DNA from: Cladorhizidae sp. MBARI D1340-BT2
Lineage: Eukaryota; Porifera; Demospongiae; Poecilosclerida; Cladorhizidae
Assembly (NCBI GenBank): GCA_028752905.1
Contig: JAQNBH010000014.1
Location: 19,859,490-19,923,489, forward strand
Length of the DNA stretch: 64,000 nt
Direction of reading: 5' to 3'
The translations under genes and the position numbers were made by a program. The notes beneath the pieces are model-generated. The model was not told the origin of the DNA. It searched no databases and saw only the letters and a list, made by a program, of their open reading frames with translations. Each line of letters opens with the position of its first letter. Position 1 is the stretch's first letter. Below are positions 33,240 through 44,065 of this stretch, in pieces.

Positions 33240-35760
33240 GTATGATTCACACTGCACTCGTCAAGACCTCGAACTGACATTCACGGACCAAGTTGGAAAT
33301 CTCCTGTGACGTGAAAATCCCTGTTTGTGCTAGTTCTGAAGTGAAAATGCCCACTGTCCCCAGTTCGCCGATCACTAAAATTATGACAGTGACCCGGTAA
33401 CCCAGACACGCGGTGGCCAGCTCTCGGTACTTCCTCTTCTTCTCATGCTCCCTTTCCACAATAAGGGGTTCCCAGGAACATGCCACTTCAAAAATCATGA
33501 TGCGCCAGGTTTCCCGGAATGATAACACTAAGTCTGGCCGCCTTACGCTGATGCTGCGATCAGTAGGCAGACTGATATCTATTGTCAGTTTTCCTTCAGC
33601 ATTTTCGAGCACCCCTACACCGTTCCAGCCTCCGGCCCTCCACATGATAGAGTGTGACAAGGTCACGTTCACCTTTTTTCAAAGCGCCCGCAACACTTGA
33701 TAAAGAACTCCGTCATGCCAGTTAAGTACGATGCACCCGGCGAGCAGATGACCAATTGTTTCCGGCTCTTTCCTGCAGAGCCGGCATTCCTCGGAAATCT
33801 TTTCTTTTGAGTACCCGTCGTCGATATGCCTTGGTGTAGAGCACGCCGTCTTGTGCCGCTACAATCAGTGCTTCGGTCTCTGGCACGAAATCTTCCATTT
33901 TTGAGCCAGGAGTGTGTGGCTAGTGCGTCCATACCTTTCAGATGCCACTGTTTGGAATACACCAAAAGAGCATCGATCAATACATTCTCGACTGCCTTTT
34001 CGCAGGGCTTTCTGCTCGATCAGAAGGAGCAGTTTCTCATAGACGTGATTCTCGAGAATCCGCGTCAGCAAGCCAGTTAAAAGTTTGTAACTCTTATTCA
34101 AACAAGTGATGGGCCGATACTGGCTCGGCTTCCCCTGGCAACCATCCTTGCGCACCAGGACTGTTCAACCCGCTATCATCCAGTCGGGGATCTCCTTTTC
34201 CCTAAGGATCACCTCGCTCACTAACTCATACAGTCCCGACGCTGCCGTGGGGAAGGACTTCCACCAAAAGGCCGAGATAAAATCTGGGCCTGCTGCCTTC
34301 CACGGATGTGCCTTTCCTACGACATTACTCCAGGTAGCTTCATTTACACACTTAGAAAGGTCTTGGTCATTAGTAACATGACTGAAGCTCTTGATCCAGC
34401 CCGATACTGAACTATCTTTCAGATCAAATTCACCCTTCCTACCGAGAACTCTGTTCCAAAAGTTCTTCACTTCCGACTCGTTCGGCCTCCTACTCGGACC
34501 GACGCTGCTCCCACCAGCCATGAGACTACGAGGGCCGTGCGGTTGGTACTGCAGTCTCTCACCTCGTTCCTTTTCCTTGTTCTTCATGCGTCTAAGCTGT
34601 ATGGCCTTGACATTCAACAAACCTTTACGGTTCTCCAACAAGGCCCTCAATTCAGGTAAGGTCTTATTACCTACCGAACATCTTCCTTAGCCACACCGCC
34701 AGTCTCTTCTGTCTCATGATGGATCGTCGCATGAGTGAGCATCTAGTGACCTCGCAGATAAGCCAAACGATCAGCTTTCTGAGTTCGTTGACTCTAGCAG
34801 TTTTGATTGTCATGCTAGTCTGCCCCAGAGGGATCCCCACTCTCTCTGGCCGAGGCTTCCGGGACTTCCGGCAGACCACAAATGAACCTGGACAGTTGAG
34901 TCGCCAGGAGCTGTTTTCGTCATCTAGCCACATTCTCATCATTCCCTTGTCAACCTTTCGCACTATGGGACTGTTCGGACTGTTCCTCCAGATACCCTTG
35001 CAGAGCATCCTTGAACGATGTTCGAAACTGCCTTCATCCCTTCCCCCAGTCTGATTCTCGAACTTGGTTCGGAGCTCTCGTCTAAGATCAGTGTCACCAA
35101 CTGACTCATCAAAAACGACACTCAAGCTCTGTTCTTCCCGCTCATCGGCGGCTGTTACATCAGTGACAGAAGGCCTCATCGGAGCTGATGGTACTCGTGC
35201 CGAAACACTGTCCGTGTACCCGGACCCAGCCTGGGGCGGAGTGTCTATTGGCTCTGCCTTCTGTCTCTTCAGAATCTTTGTAACCCGTGCAGCAATCGCA
35301 CCAACCGTCGTGTTTAACTCGTGGTGGCGCTCTCTCCACAGGGAGAGTCTCTTTTCTGGAGCTCCCGATGACCTGGACCCAACCTCATTAATTAGTTCTT
35401 GCGGCGAAGCGTCCAACTGAGGTGTCCATTGGATACGCTGGACTAGTTGAGCAGCTCGGCTTGCACCACTGCTCACCCTACCTCCTATAGTGCCACTAGG
35501 CATAGGACTGCCGTCTCGGCCGGGAGGAGACACAAACTCTTGAGGCCCTCACCCTTTTCCCCAATGCATCCCTTGCAGGGTGGGAGATCCCCTTTCTTTA
35601 TCTGGACCTTTAGGAGCTATGTGTACAACTACGCGGGAGCTACCCTACGTAGAGGTGCAGTTCTTACTTGGCCAGAAGTGCAGACGAATGTACACCCCCC
35701 CTGTTCACCCCAGGGCCAACGGTGAGGCAGAACTAAATACCCAGGGATGACTTTTACTTT
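33240..35760 (-). mobile_element. R4-like LINE, family 1, copy B with RT deletion
   Basis: Near-identical to copy A from both ends but shorter by about 1.19 kb. At 33957-33962 GGAATAC joins ACCAAAAG; in copy A these are at about 27347 and 28537. The lost part holds the FxDD catalytic region of reverse transcriptase. An AC is shared at the joint. The endonuclease stretch RRPDLVLSFRETWRIMIFEV and the N-terminal frame (34667-35533, 288 codons) survive. Its 3' junction with the spacer is the same as copy A's, so A and B came from one duplicated unit rather than two insertions. Confidence 0.8.
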
Positions 35761-36228
35761 AAATGAATAGAATAATCGCCGTCCTCTTCCTGCCCGCAAG
35801 GCCTTAGCACCACCGGTGCAATCACTAGCCTTTCGGCCCACTTTGTCAGGACACGATGCACGGTTTCCCCCTGATGCTCCGCTTTACACAACCGAACCCT
35901 GCGGAAGGGACGGGAGGAGGTTAGCGCTACAATTGGGGACCGTCAAGCACTTCCACGAAGGGGCCCACTCCTAAGCTTTCCATTACGTTACCCCTCCCCA
36001 ACGCTTCAGTGCCACGTCAGCTCCCCCCGCCTAAAAAACGATTATTCGGCCTCTTCCAGCTCACACCAGGGTTATCCCGCACAGTATACCAATCGCACCC
36101 AGACCCCGCGGGCAGAGGACTCCCAAGCGTGGTGTGCTCTCCATGGCCGACCCAGTGGTCCGCAGATAGAGGCGAGTCCCATGGTGTTTTCCGCCCTACA
36201 CGACTAGTCCCCGCTGCTAAGTTGTCTC
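35761..36228. other. GC-rich stretch between LINE copies B and C
   Basis: GC-rich and unlike its neighbours. No open frame with motifs. It contains CTTTCGGCCCACTTTGTCAG and CCTAAAAAACGATTATTCGG. It could be the 3' untranslated part of copy C (minus strand) or old ribosomal spacer. I cannot identify it. Confidence 0.4.
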
Positions 36229-36364
36229 CGAATGATTCGTACTGCACTCGTCAAGACCTCGAACTGACATTCACGGACCAAGTTGGAAATCTCCTGTGGC
36301 GTGAAAATCCCCGTTCGTGCTAGTTCTGAAGTGAAACTGCCCACCGTCTCAAGATCGCCGATCA

Positions 36365-37204
36365 CTAAAGGTATAACAGTGACGCGGTGGCCAGGTCAGC
36401 AGCCAGCTCTCGGTACTTCCTCTTCTTCTCCATTTCCCTTTCCACAATAAGAGGTTCCCAGGCGCATGCTACTTCAAAAATCAGGATGCGTCGGGTTTCC
36501 CGTAATGATAACACTAAGTCTGGCCGCCTCTCGCTGATGTTACGATCAGTGGGCAGACTAAGATCTACCTTGAGTTTTACTTCAGAATTTTCTAGCACCC
36601 CTACACCGTTCCAGCCACCAGCGCTCCACCTGAGCGAGTCTGGCAAGGTCACGTTCAACTTTTTGCAAAGCGCCCGCAACACTTGGTAAAGAACTCGGTC
36701 GTGCCGTTCTTTGTGGAGGGTCCAGTTGAGTTCGGTGCACCCGCCGAGCAGATGTCCAATTGTTTCCGGCTCTTTCCCACAGAGTCGGCATTCCTCGGAA
36801 ATCTTTTCTTTGAGCACCCGCCTTCGATAAGCCTTGGTGTAGAGTACGCCGTCTTGGGCCGCTACAATCAGTGCTTGGTTCTCAGCACGAAATCTTCAAT
36901 TTTTGAGTGCGTCCATACCTTTCAGGTGCCACTGTTTGGAATAAACTCCGTGTATGATTTTCCGCTCCAAGTTTTCAGTTGCAAGCTCTTCCTGGGCCGC
37001 CCGTACCATCTGGGACGCCCGCTGTGATGAGAGCGTACGCCCATCTAGCACAGCTCCGTCTCTTCTGATCGAAATGGGCACCTGATATCTCTCTAGTACC
37101 TCTTGCGCAGCATGCAGGAAGTTCCAACTCGACTCATCCTCGAGGAGCAACTGGTGTCGAAACACAGCCTTGCAATGCTCATCCTTGGCAGTAGCCAGAT
37201 ACAC
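36365..37204 (-). pseudogene. LINE family 1 C-terminal knuckle and endonuclease
   Basis: Two frames follow the RT frame. The first (36896-37204) has HAAQEVLERYQVPISIRRDG. The second (36365-36817) has a CCHC knuckle, CRLCGKEPETIGHLLGGC (C-x2-C-x7-H-x4-C), then RRPDLVLSLRETRRILIFEV and EKKRKYREL, the RPD...E...K core of the restriction-like endonuclease used by R2/R4-type elements to nick target DNA. Frameshifts separate these from the RT. Confidence 0.75.
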
Positions 37205-37294
37205 TGCCGTCTAGACTACTTCCCTCTCCCAGCAGTTCTGCAGACCGATTAAACCTCGGCCCCCAGACCCCCGGGGCAGGTAGAGCCTCTCCAA

Positions 37295-39304
37295 CTATGC
37301 GTTGGCATGATGACACTTATACTGCCTAAGGATTTTCCACGTGAGGCGATCAAGCTGGACCAGCTCACTCTTCGTCCACTTGATCGTGCCAAAGAAATAT
37401 CGGTACAAAGAAACTGCCCACACATTCGTTGCCTGCACCTTTGACGCCCACACATTCGTTGCTTGCACCTTTGACTTGGAGTTAAGGCGGGATTTCCAGA
37501 TCATGCGCAATCGCTTGCTATAAGTCATCGCCAGTCTCTCCTTGATCTTACGTCGGTCAGGTTTCAGTGATTGCTCAATGCCAAGATACTTGTAAGTATT
37601 ACCTATCAAGAGTGCCCTTACTTCTCTACCATCGGGCAAGGGTATATCTCTTGCTTCCACCAGGCGTCCTCTTCTTATCTCTGCCACTGCACACTTTCTC
37701 AGTCCGAATTCCATGCCAACCGCCTTAGAAACGGTTTCCACTTTACGTATCAACCGCTCCAAGTCTCTCGGTTCCTCCGCATACACCTTCAAATCGTCCA
37801 TGAAAAAGAGATGGGAGATTCGAGCCCTAAGGCCAGCACTCGCAACTCCTTCCTGCTTCTTAAGCGCATATGAAACAGGTGCTATGCAGAGGGCAAAGAG
37901 CAAAGGTGACAAAGAGTCCCCCTGAAAAAGCCCCCTCTTAAATACCATGGGGACCCGAACCGCGTCCCGGCCCGATCCCAAGCTGAATACGGATTTCCAC
38001 TTCGAAATCACGGTGGCGAGCACTCGGATGAGCGCTTTGGGTGCTTTGATGGCCTCAAGCACCTTCAACAGCCAACCGTGGGGAATTCTATCATATGCCT
38101 TCTGGTAGTCTATCCAGGCCATGGCGAGGTTGCGCCTCTTGCGAGTCGCTTCCTGCACGATCATGGAGTCCACCAAGAGGGCATCAATACATCCTCGACT
38201 GCCTTTTCGCAGGGCTTTCTGCTCAATGGGAAGGAGCAGTTTCTTATTGACGTGATTCTCGAGAATCCTCGTCAGCAAACCAGTGAAAAGTTTGTAACTC
38301 GTATTCAAACAAGTGATGGGCCGATACTGGCTCGGCTCCCCCTGGCAACCATCCTTGGGCACCAGAACTGTTCTTCCCATTATCATCCAGTCGGGGATCT
38401 CCTTTTCCCTAAGGATCACCTCGCTCACCAACTCATACAGTCCCGACGCTGCTGTGGGGAAGGATTTCCACCAGAAGGCCGAGATAAAATCTGGGCCCGC
38501 TGCCTTCCACGGACGTGCCTTTCCTACAACACAACCCCAGGTAACTTCATTTACGCACTCTGAAAGGTCTTGGTCTTCGGTAACACAACTCAAACTCTTG
38601 ATCCAGCCCGATACTGAATTGTCTTGCAAATCAAATTCGCCCTCCTTACCGAGAACTCCGCTCCAAAAGTTCTTCACTTCCGACTCGCTCGGCCTCTTAC
38701 TCGGACCGACGCTGCTCCCACCAGCCATGAGACTACGAGGGCCGTGCAATTGGTATTGCACTCTCTCACCTCGTTCCTTCTCCTTGTTCTTCATGCGTCT
38801 AAGCTGTAGAGTCTTGACCTTCAACAAACCTTTACGGTTCTCCAACAAGGCCCTCAATTCAGGTAAGGTCTTATTACCGAACATTTTCCTTAGCCGCACC
38901 GACAGTCTTTTCTGTCTCATGGTGGGTCTACGCATGAGCGAGCGTCTAGTGACCTCGCAAGTAAGCCAACCGATAAGCTTCCGGGACTTCCGGCATACCA
39001 CAACTGAACCTGCGTAAACAAGACAGTTGAGCCGCCAGAAGCTCTTTTCTCCATCTAGCCACAATCTCTTGATCTCCTCGTCAACCTTTCTCACTATGGG
39101 ACTATCCTTCCAGATACCCTTGCAGAGCATCCTGGTACGATTCTCAAAACTGCCTTCATGCTTTCCCTCAGTCTGCCTCTCGAACTCGGTTCGGAGCTCC
39201 CGTCTAAGATCAGTGTCCTCCACTGACTCATCCCCACAAACGACGCTCAATCTCTGTTCTTCCCGCTCAACGGCGGCTGTTTCATCAGTGACAGAAGGCC
39301 TCAT
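37295..39304 (-). CDS. LINE family 1 reverse transcriptase, copy C
   Basis: A 669-codon frame. Rough residues: basic N-terminal part with RRMKNKEKERGER (about 175-190); RT block 1-2 with AAGPDFISAFWWKSF (about 265-280) and GRTVLVPKDGCQG; block 2a YRPITCLNTSYKLFTGLL (about 320-340); EQKALRKGSRGCIDALL; block A MAWIDYQKAYDRIPH (about 395-410); GLFQGDSLSPLLFALCIAP (block B, about 460); FFMDDLKVYA (catalytic DD, about 495), then KYLGIEQ (block D). Thumb: SLYRYFFGTIKWTKSEL. Catalytic aspartates are present. A 10-residue duplication (VQATNVWASK) comes from a 30-bp repeat at 37412-37475. The frame ends before the zinc knuckle and endonuclease, so the copy is probably dead but recent. Confidence 0.8.
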   Translation of the reverse strand: MRPSVTDETAAVEREEQRLSVVCGDESVEDTDLRRELRTEFERQTEGKHEGSFENRTRMLCKGIWKDSPIVRKVDEEIKRLWLDGEKSFWRLNCLVYAGSVVVCRKSRKLIGWLTCEVTRRSLMRRPTMRQKRLSVRLRKMFGNKTLPELRALLENRKGLLKVKTLQLRRMKNKEKERGERVQYQLHGPRSLMAGGSSVGPSKRPSESEVKNFWSGVLGKEGEFDLQDNSVSGWIKSLSCVTEDQDLSECVNEVTWGCVVGKARPWKAAGPDFISAFWWKSFPTAASGLYELVSEVILREKEIPDWMIMGRTVLVPKDGCQGEPSQYRPITCLNTSYKLFTGLLTRILENHVNKKLLLPIEQKALRKGSRGCIDALLVDSMIVQEATRKRRNLAMAWIDYQKAYDRIPHGWLLKVLEAIKAPKALIRVLATVISKWKSVFSLGSGRDAVRVPMVFKRGLFQGDSLSPLLFALCIAPVSYALKKQEGVASAGLRARISHLFFMDDLKVYAEEPRDLERLIRKVETVSKAVGMEFGLRKCAVAEIRRGRLVEARDIPLPDGREVRALLIGNTYKYLGIEQSLKPDRRKIKERLAMTYSKRLRMIWKSRLNSKSKVQATNVWASKVQATNVWAVSLYRYFFGTIKWTKSELVQLDRLTWKILRQYKCHHANA

Positions 39305-39638
39305 CGGAGTTGATGGTGCTCCAGCCGCAACTCAGAATTCTTGTAACCCGTGCAGCGATCGCACCAACCGTCGTGATTAACTCAGGATGGCGCTTTCTCC
39401 ACAGGTCAAATCTCTTTTCTGGGGCCCCAGATGACCTGGGCCCAACCTCATTGATAATTTCTTGCAGCGAAGCGTCCAACTGAGGTTTCCATTGGATACG
39501 CTTGACTAGTCGAGCAGCTTGGTTCGCACCACTGCTCCCCCTACCCCCCGTAGCGCCACTAGGCATAGGACTGCCGTCTCGGCTGGGAGGAGACACACAA
39601 ACTCTTGAGGCCCTTTCTCCAATTTCCCCGGTGTGCAC
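39285..39638 (-). pseudogene. LINE family 1 N-terminal leader frame
   Basis: A 117-codon frame with GSPMPSGATGGRGSSGANQA and IIxEVGPRSSGAPEKR that ends just past the start of the main frame. In copy B the same region is continuous with the downstream part (frame 34667-35533), so here a small loss near 39335 breaks an originally single N-terminal region. No known domain is seen. Confidence 0.5.
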
Positions 39639-40301
39639 CTTGTAGGCTGGGCACTGCCTTTCTTTCTCTGGACCTTTGGGAGCTACATGTACGTGTTACA
39701 ACTGCGCGGGAAGCTACCCCACGCAGAGGTGTAGATCTTACTTGATGATGATGATGGCTTCTGACCCCATGTTTTTTTTGGCACGGCCGGTGTTGACGGA
39801 GGACCACCGAGGTTGTTGTGCTCGGGCCCGGGTTGTTATCCCCAAGTTCCCTTGAGTCGCTTAGTATTTTGGTCTTTAGTGATTAAGTGATCATGTAATA
39901 GATATGTTAATACATGCTTATATTTTTCATGTGGCTATTGAGTTCTTATAAAGTTCAGTTCTTCTGTTCGGTTCGGGTGTGGTGGGTGGCCATGTGCCTG
40001 CGCACTATGCGCATGAGGTCTGTCAGCACTCCTTTCTGCATTTCCTGGACCAGCGCCCATATCTCCTTCTTGTCCCAGATTTCTGTCTTTCCCAGTTGGG
40101 CTCTCAGCCCGTTCACCACGCCCATTGTCCCTATTATTACGGGTGTCACCGAGACATGGTACCTGGGCCACTGGTTCGCCAGGTCTGCCGCTAGATCTGT
40201 GTATTTCTGCCGCTTCTGTGATTCTCTCTGCTGTATTCCGGGTTCCTATGCGCAGGCCACTTCCATGATGTTGATCTTTCTGGCATCCTCTCTTAACATG
40301 A

Positions 40302-40883
40302 TCAGGTCCGGCCGCCTTGCTGACATTTCCTCAATTGTCGGTACACACTGCACATTCTGCCCCTCTTCCCCTCCATCACGCCTCCGTGTAGGCTCCCCTC
40401 CTTCATCCTGATTCTTTTTGGCATTGTCCACCCCATCTTTCTCGCCACTGACTTCGTGAGGGTGTGCAGGGCTTTGTCATGCCTCGCCTTGTAGAGGCTC
40501 CACTTATGTGTGTCGCATGCCGCCAGAATATGTCCCATTGTCTCCATACCTTCGCCGCATTCCCTGTATCTCGGGTCAGTGCCATCTTTCTTGATGCGGC
40601 TTTTGTATGCCGCCGTTTGCAGAGTGCCATCTTGGGTGGAGACTATTAGGCTCTCGGACTTCGCCAGAAAGTTCCCTGTCCTCAGCCATTCATGGGTCGC
40701 TTTCCGGTCGCATTCTGGCTTCAGCGTCTGTATCGCAAACTCCTGGTGGAGGATTTTCTTTTCCCTTGTTCCCCTGAGGTAGGCAGCTTGTTTTCCCTTG
40801 ATATCCCTCTGTATTCTCCCTGTTTCCCTGTGGTTGTCTCCCTGTGTCACTGTTCCAAACCTCTTTGGTGAGGATGTCTTCAT
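40302..40883 (-). pseudogene. LINE family 2 knuckle and endonuclease
   Basis: A frame of 193 codons with ATHEWLRTGNFLAKSESLIV, a YRECGEGMETMGHILAAC knuckle (C-x..-H-x4-C; the first CxxC is reduced to R-E-C) and, in an overlapping frame (40246-40431), ARRPDLIMLREDARKINIME then VACA. The RPD...E spacing matches the endonuclease of LINE family 1. The frame breaks before the catalytic lysine region. Confidence 0.65.
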
Positions 40884-41195
40884 GTCCGTACTTGGATCCG
40901 ATCTGTTGGGCGTGCGTCATCACTCCACGCCCTCGTTCCATTCTCTGGAGGTATTTTGCTGCCTCTCGCACTCTGTGGTCCCTGTTCCCTAGTAGACCTT
41001 GCTGTTGCAATTGTCTCGAGCTCCCATGCTTGTTCTATGCTCTGCAGTCCTCTGCCTCCTTCTGCTCTGGGTAGGTAGAGTCTGGCCACTGATGCTGCGT
41101 ACTGGTGGCTCTGGTATTGCCTCATAATTCGGCGTGTCTTCCTGCAATACAGTTCACAGAGTGGTTAAGGCAGCACATTTGTATTGGGTTTAGAT

Positions 41196-42433
41196 TTACC
41201 TGTCCAGTTGTTTGGCTTCACTTCTTGACCAGCGTATCGTCCCCAGGGAGTATCTCAGTACCGCCACACACCACAGGTTATGGGTCTCTGCCTTTCTCTT
41301 CGCTGTGAGGAGGGACCCCCACTTTTCCCTTGTTCTTAGGGTGAACTCTTTTTCAATTCCTGCCTTGGTTTTTCCTAGGTCCACCCCAAACCTCTGCTCC
41401 ACCCCGAGGTATATGTAGGTCTCCTCTCCCAGTTCTCCAATAATTTCTCCGGTGGTTATCTCTGATCCTCCTCCTCGTCTCTGTCTCCCTCTGGCCATGT
41501 GGGCTACTGCGCACTTCTTTAGCCCCAGTGTCATTCCCACTGCGCTGGCTATCCTTTCTGCACTGAGGACCACTTCATTTAGTTGGCTTCTGTTTCTGGC
41601 GTACACTTTTATGTCATCTACGAACATCAGGTGTGTCAGTGGTCCTGTTTGGTGTGCTGCCGTAAAACCAATTTCCTTCCTCAGGGCGTGTGAAATTGGG
41701 GCCACGCACAGGCAGAACAGGAGTGGGGCAATGAGTCCCCCTGGAATATTCCTCTTTTTAGTGTGATTGGTGTGGTGGTGGTGGTGGTGGTGGTGGTGGT
41801 CCCCTGTTTGGTTTGGATTTCGATGTTTATAGCCCATTTAGGCATCAGTCCTGATATTGCCTTCCGGATCATCGGGGGGGGGGGGGGGGGGGGGGGGGTC
41901 TTAATCGCTCTCAGTGCCTTCTTTATCCACTTGTGTGGGATGACATCATAGGCCTTCCTGAAGTCGATCCATGCCATCGATAGGTCCCTCCTCTCCATTT
42001 GGGCTTCCTTATTTCCTGCCTGGTCTATTGTTATCGCGTCCAGGCAGCCCCTTGTGCCTCTGCGTATGGCTTTCTGTTCCTCAGGCAGCACCCCGCTGTC
42101 CATCACATGCCTTGTCAGCATTTCTGCTAGCATCCCTGTCAGCAGCTTATATGCTGTGTTAAGGCAGGTGATGGGGCGGTACCGTTCGGGTCTGCCTTCG
42201 CAGTTTTCCTTTGGTATCAGGACTGTCCTGCCTTTCACTAACCAACTGGGGACCTCCTTCTCACCCTCCATTGTTTCCCACACCAGTTCGCCCATGATCT
42301 TTGCCATTTTTGGGAGGATCAGGGACCACGCTCCTTGTATTCTGTCTGGGCCAGGTGCCTTCCACTTTCCTCCTTTGGCCATTGCCCGCTTCCATAGTTC
42401 TTCTTTGTTGTACTCTTCTTCTGCCCCCTCCAC
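41196..42433 (-). pseudogene. LINE family 2 reverse transcriptase
   Basis: Two overlapping frames carry WKAPGPDRIQGAWSLILPK, GRTVLIPKENCEG, RYRPITCLNTAYKLLTGML, EQKAIRRGTRGCLDAITID, MAWIDFRKAYDVIPHKWI, RGIFQGDSL, then LMFVDDIKVYARN (catalytic DD) and YIYLGVEQRF. The fingers contain a run of eight prolines from a 25-G homopolymer (41874-41898) and a run of ten threonines from a GTG repeat (about 41771-41800), neither expected in an active RT. The frame changes just after the threonine run. Confidence 0.75.
41771..41898. repeat. GTG microsatellite and 25-G homopolymer in RT
   Basis: A (GTG)n run of about 30 bases lies at 41771-41800, and an unbroken run of 25 G at 41874-41898. Both sit inside reverse transcriptase coding sequence of LINE family 2 and, in the coding strand, give Thr and Pro runs. 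Homopolymer length may be imprecise in the assembly. Confidence 0.85.
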
Positions 42434-42614
42434 CTTTTCCCTTGTTTCGGCTATCCAGCTCTTGATGATCGTTCTTTGGGTCCCATTCTCCCTTTGTACC
42501 CCATAGTTCGCTCCAGAAGGTGGCTATCTTTTGTGCCTGCTCCGGGCTTATCTTTGATCTCTTTGGTTTCCCCTTGAGGCTCCTCGGGCCGGACGTGCTG
42601 AAGTGCTTGTTTGT

Positions 42615-43831
42615 TTATCTTTTTCTCAGGTAAATTGCCTTCCGGCGGTTTACTCTAGTTCTGATTCTCAGTAGGGCTTTCGTTCTTGTGCGGAGCTCTT
42701 TCAATCTTGATACGCTCAATTTACCTCTGGAGTCTCCTCCCCAACGTTTCCTGAGCTTGTACCTCCGATTTTTCCGCCTCCTGCTGATATTTCGTCCTGC
42801 TCCTTTTGCCGTAATCTCCAAGGTGAGCCACCCAAGATTCCTCCTTAGCTCCCTTATAGAGTTTTCCCCCTCTTTGGGCTTTCTAGGTGTTTTATCTTCT
42901 GGTTCGCTCCCTTCCATATCCATCTCGATTTCCTCTTTGGTCCCTTGTGTTGTCTTGGGTGTTGGTTTCTGTCTCCCTGTGAGATTTAAGTGCATGACCC
43001 TCTTTCTCACATCGGAATCTACTTGGCTTACCCTCGGACTCTTGTCCTGCTCAGTTCCTGTCCTCGCCTCCGGCACGTCCACCTCTGGGGTCCTCTCCTG
43101 GTTGGGGATTCTCTCTCGTGCCTGGGCAGCATTGTGTGGGGAAAGAACATTGTCATCAAAAGGGTTACCTTTGTCATTTTGGGTATGTTTGGGTATGTTT
43201 GGGTGCTTACCCTGGTGGTTGCTCCTCTTTTTAGTAGGGCCTCCAGAGCTTTTTCCCCTGCATATATGAGGCAGTTCAGCCTCCACATGTCTTGTTCCCC
43301 CTCCTGCTCCAATATCTCCTTCAGGACATTGTCCACCTTCTCCACTTCGCGTGGGAAACTGGCATGATCGACTCTTCCTGTTAGCTTCTTTCGTGGGGCG
43401 AAGGTGTCAGCTGTTGGGGCTTCAATTGGGTCTGGGCAATGGATTTCGGCCATGGTTAGGGCGATGGCTTCTGCTGTTTCCTCTTTTTGTTGGGTAAGCT
43501 TATGGGTTTGGGTCACTGTGGTGGTATCCTTGGTCTCAGGGGTGTTTCTCTAGGCTTTGGCCCCTCCTCTCTTTGCCTCCTCAGGGGTCTCTCCCCTTTG
43601 CATCGCTAGTCTGACGATCGCTGGGGTGATGCCAATTTTCTTCAGTTTCAGGAGTTTCTGCCCCAAGGCAGTTCCCTTTGATGGCGAGTTAGGGTGTTGC
43701 AAGGCCCACGTTTGCTCTAGCCTCATGTAGTAGCCACGTTTTTGTTTATCACATCTTCCCGCGACTCTCAGGTCTTGCACTCGTGATGGGGTCCACACAA
43801 ACCTTTTGGGTCCTCTAACAACGGGGTCCAT
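42615..43831 (-). pseudogene. LINE family 2 N-terminal region
   Basis: Three frames: 43550-43831 (RFVWTPSRVQDLRVAGR, no known domain), 43028-43516 (ALTMAEIHCPDPIEAPTAD and MWRLNCLIYAGEKALEALLK) and 42615-43286 (basic, with RNLGWLTLEITAKGAG and RVNRRKAIYLRKR). The WRLNCLIYAG stretch matches WRLNCLVYAG in LINE family 1 (38990-39040 region), which shows the two families are related over their N-terminal parts too. Confidence 0.6.
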
Positions 43832-43862
43832 CTCCTTCCTCCCTTTTCTCAGCTCATGATAA

Positions 43863-44065
43863 ACCCGGCCGTCGGGTCGAGGAGCTTGACTCGACGTGTA
43901 GGAGGGCGCGGGAGTGGCCGTGCAGCCTCTGGCACGAGCCTGGGTGAAGCCGCCCCTGGTGCAGATCTTGGTGGTAGTAGCAAATATTCAAACGAGATAT
44001 TTGAAGACTGAAGTGGAGAAGGGTTCCATGTGAACAGCAGTTGGACGTGGGTTAGTCGATCTTAA
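43863..44065 (+). rRNA. 28S rRNA, split copy 3, piece a
   Basis: 28S sequence: GGTCGAGGAGCTTGACTCG, GGAGGGCGCGGGAGTGGCC, TTGGTGGTAGTAGCAAATAT, GGAGAAGGGTTCCATGTGAA, ending GTCGATCTTAA. Its left edge abuts LINE family 2. It continues at 60190 (TTAAGAGAAGGGAGAGG) once the TTAA element is taken out, in line with the GTC(G/A)GTCCT(A/G)AGAGA(T/A)GGG order of animal 28S. Confidence 0.85.

Larger units (their letters stand above)
36229..39740 (-). mobile_element. R4-like LINE, family 1, copy C, best preserved
   Basis: On the minus strand it runs from a 5' leader near 39740 to the endonuclease end near 36365 and a 3' end near 36229. It carries the longest open frame of the family (37295-39304) plus a leader frame (39285-39638) and the C-terminal frames (36365-37204). 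Its 3' region differs from A and B. The 5' side meets TGATGATGATGATGG at about 39741, where LINE family 2 follows. Confidence 0.8.
39741..43862 (-). mobile_element. R4-like LINE, family 2 (antisense to 28S)
   Basis: A second, distinct LINE with the same architecture on the minus strand: N-terminal region 42615-43831, RT 41196-42433, knuckle plus endonuclease 40302-40883. Its 5' end at about 43862 directly adjoins 28S at CCCGGCCGTC, inside what is continuous 28S in copy 2 (30903). The 3' end lies between 39741 and 39950. Frameshifts, several next to simple repeats, break it. Confidence 0.75.

Noticed and set aside
37571..39017. Plus-strand frames of 60-234 codons over LINE copy C
   Set aside because: They are antisense shadows of the 669-codon reverse transcriptase frame.
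26601..43862. Calling the LINEs R2 elements
   Set aside because: They are antisense to 28S, do not sit at TTAA|GGTAGC (that site is empty at 31250), and the YRPITCLNT block fits R4/Dong-type elements better. The RPD-E endonuclease is shared by both groups, so it does not decide.
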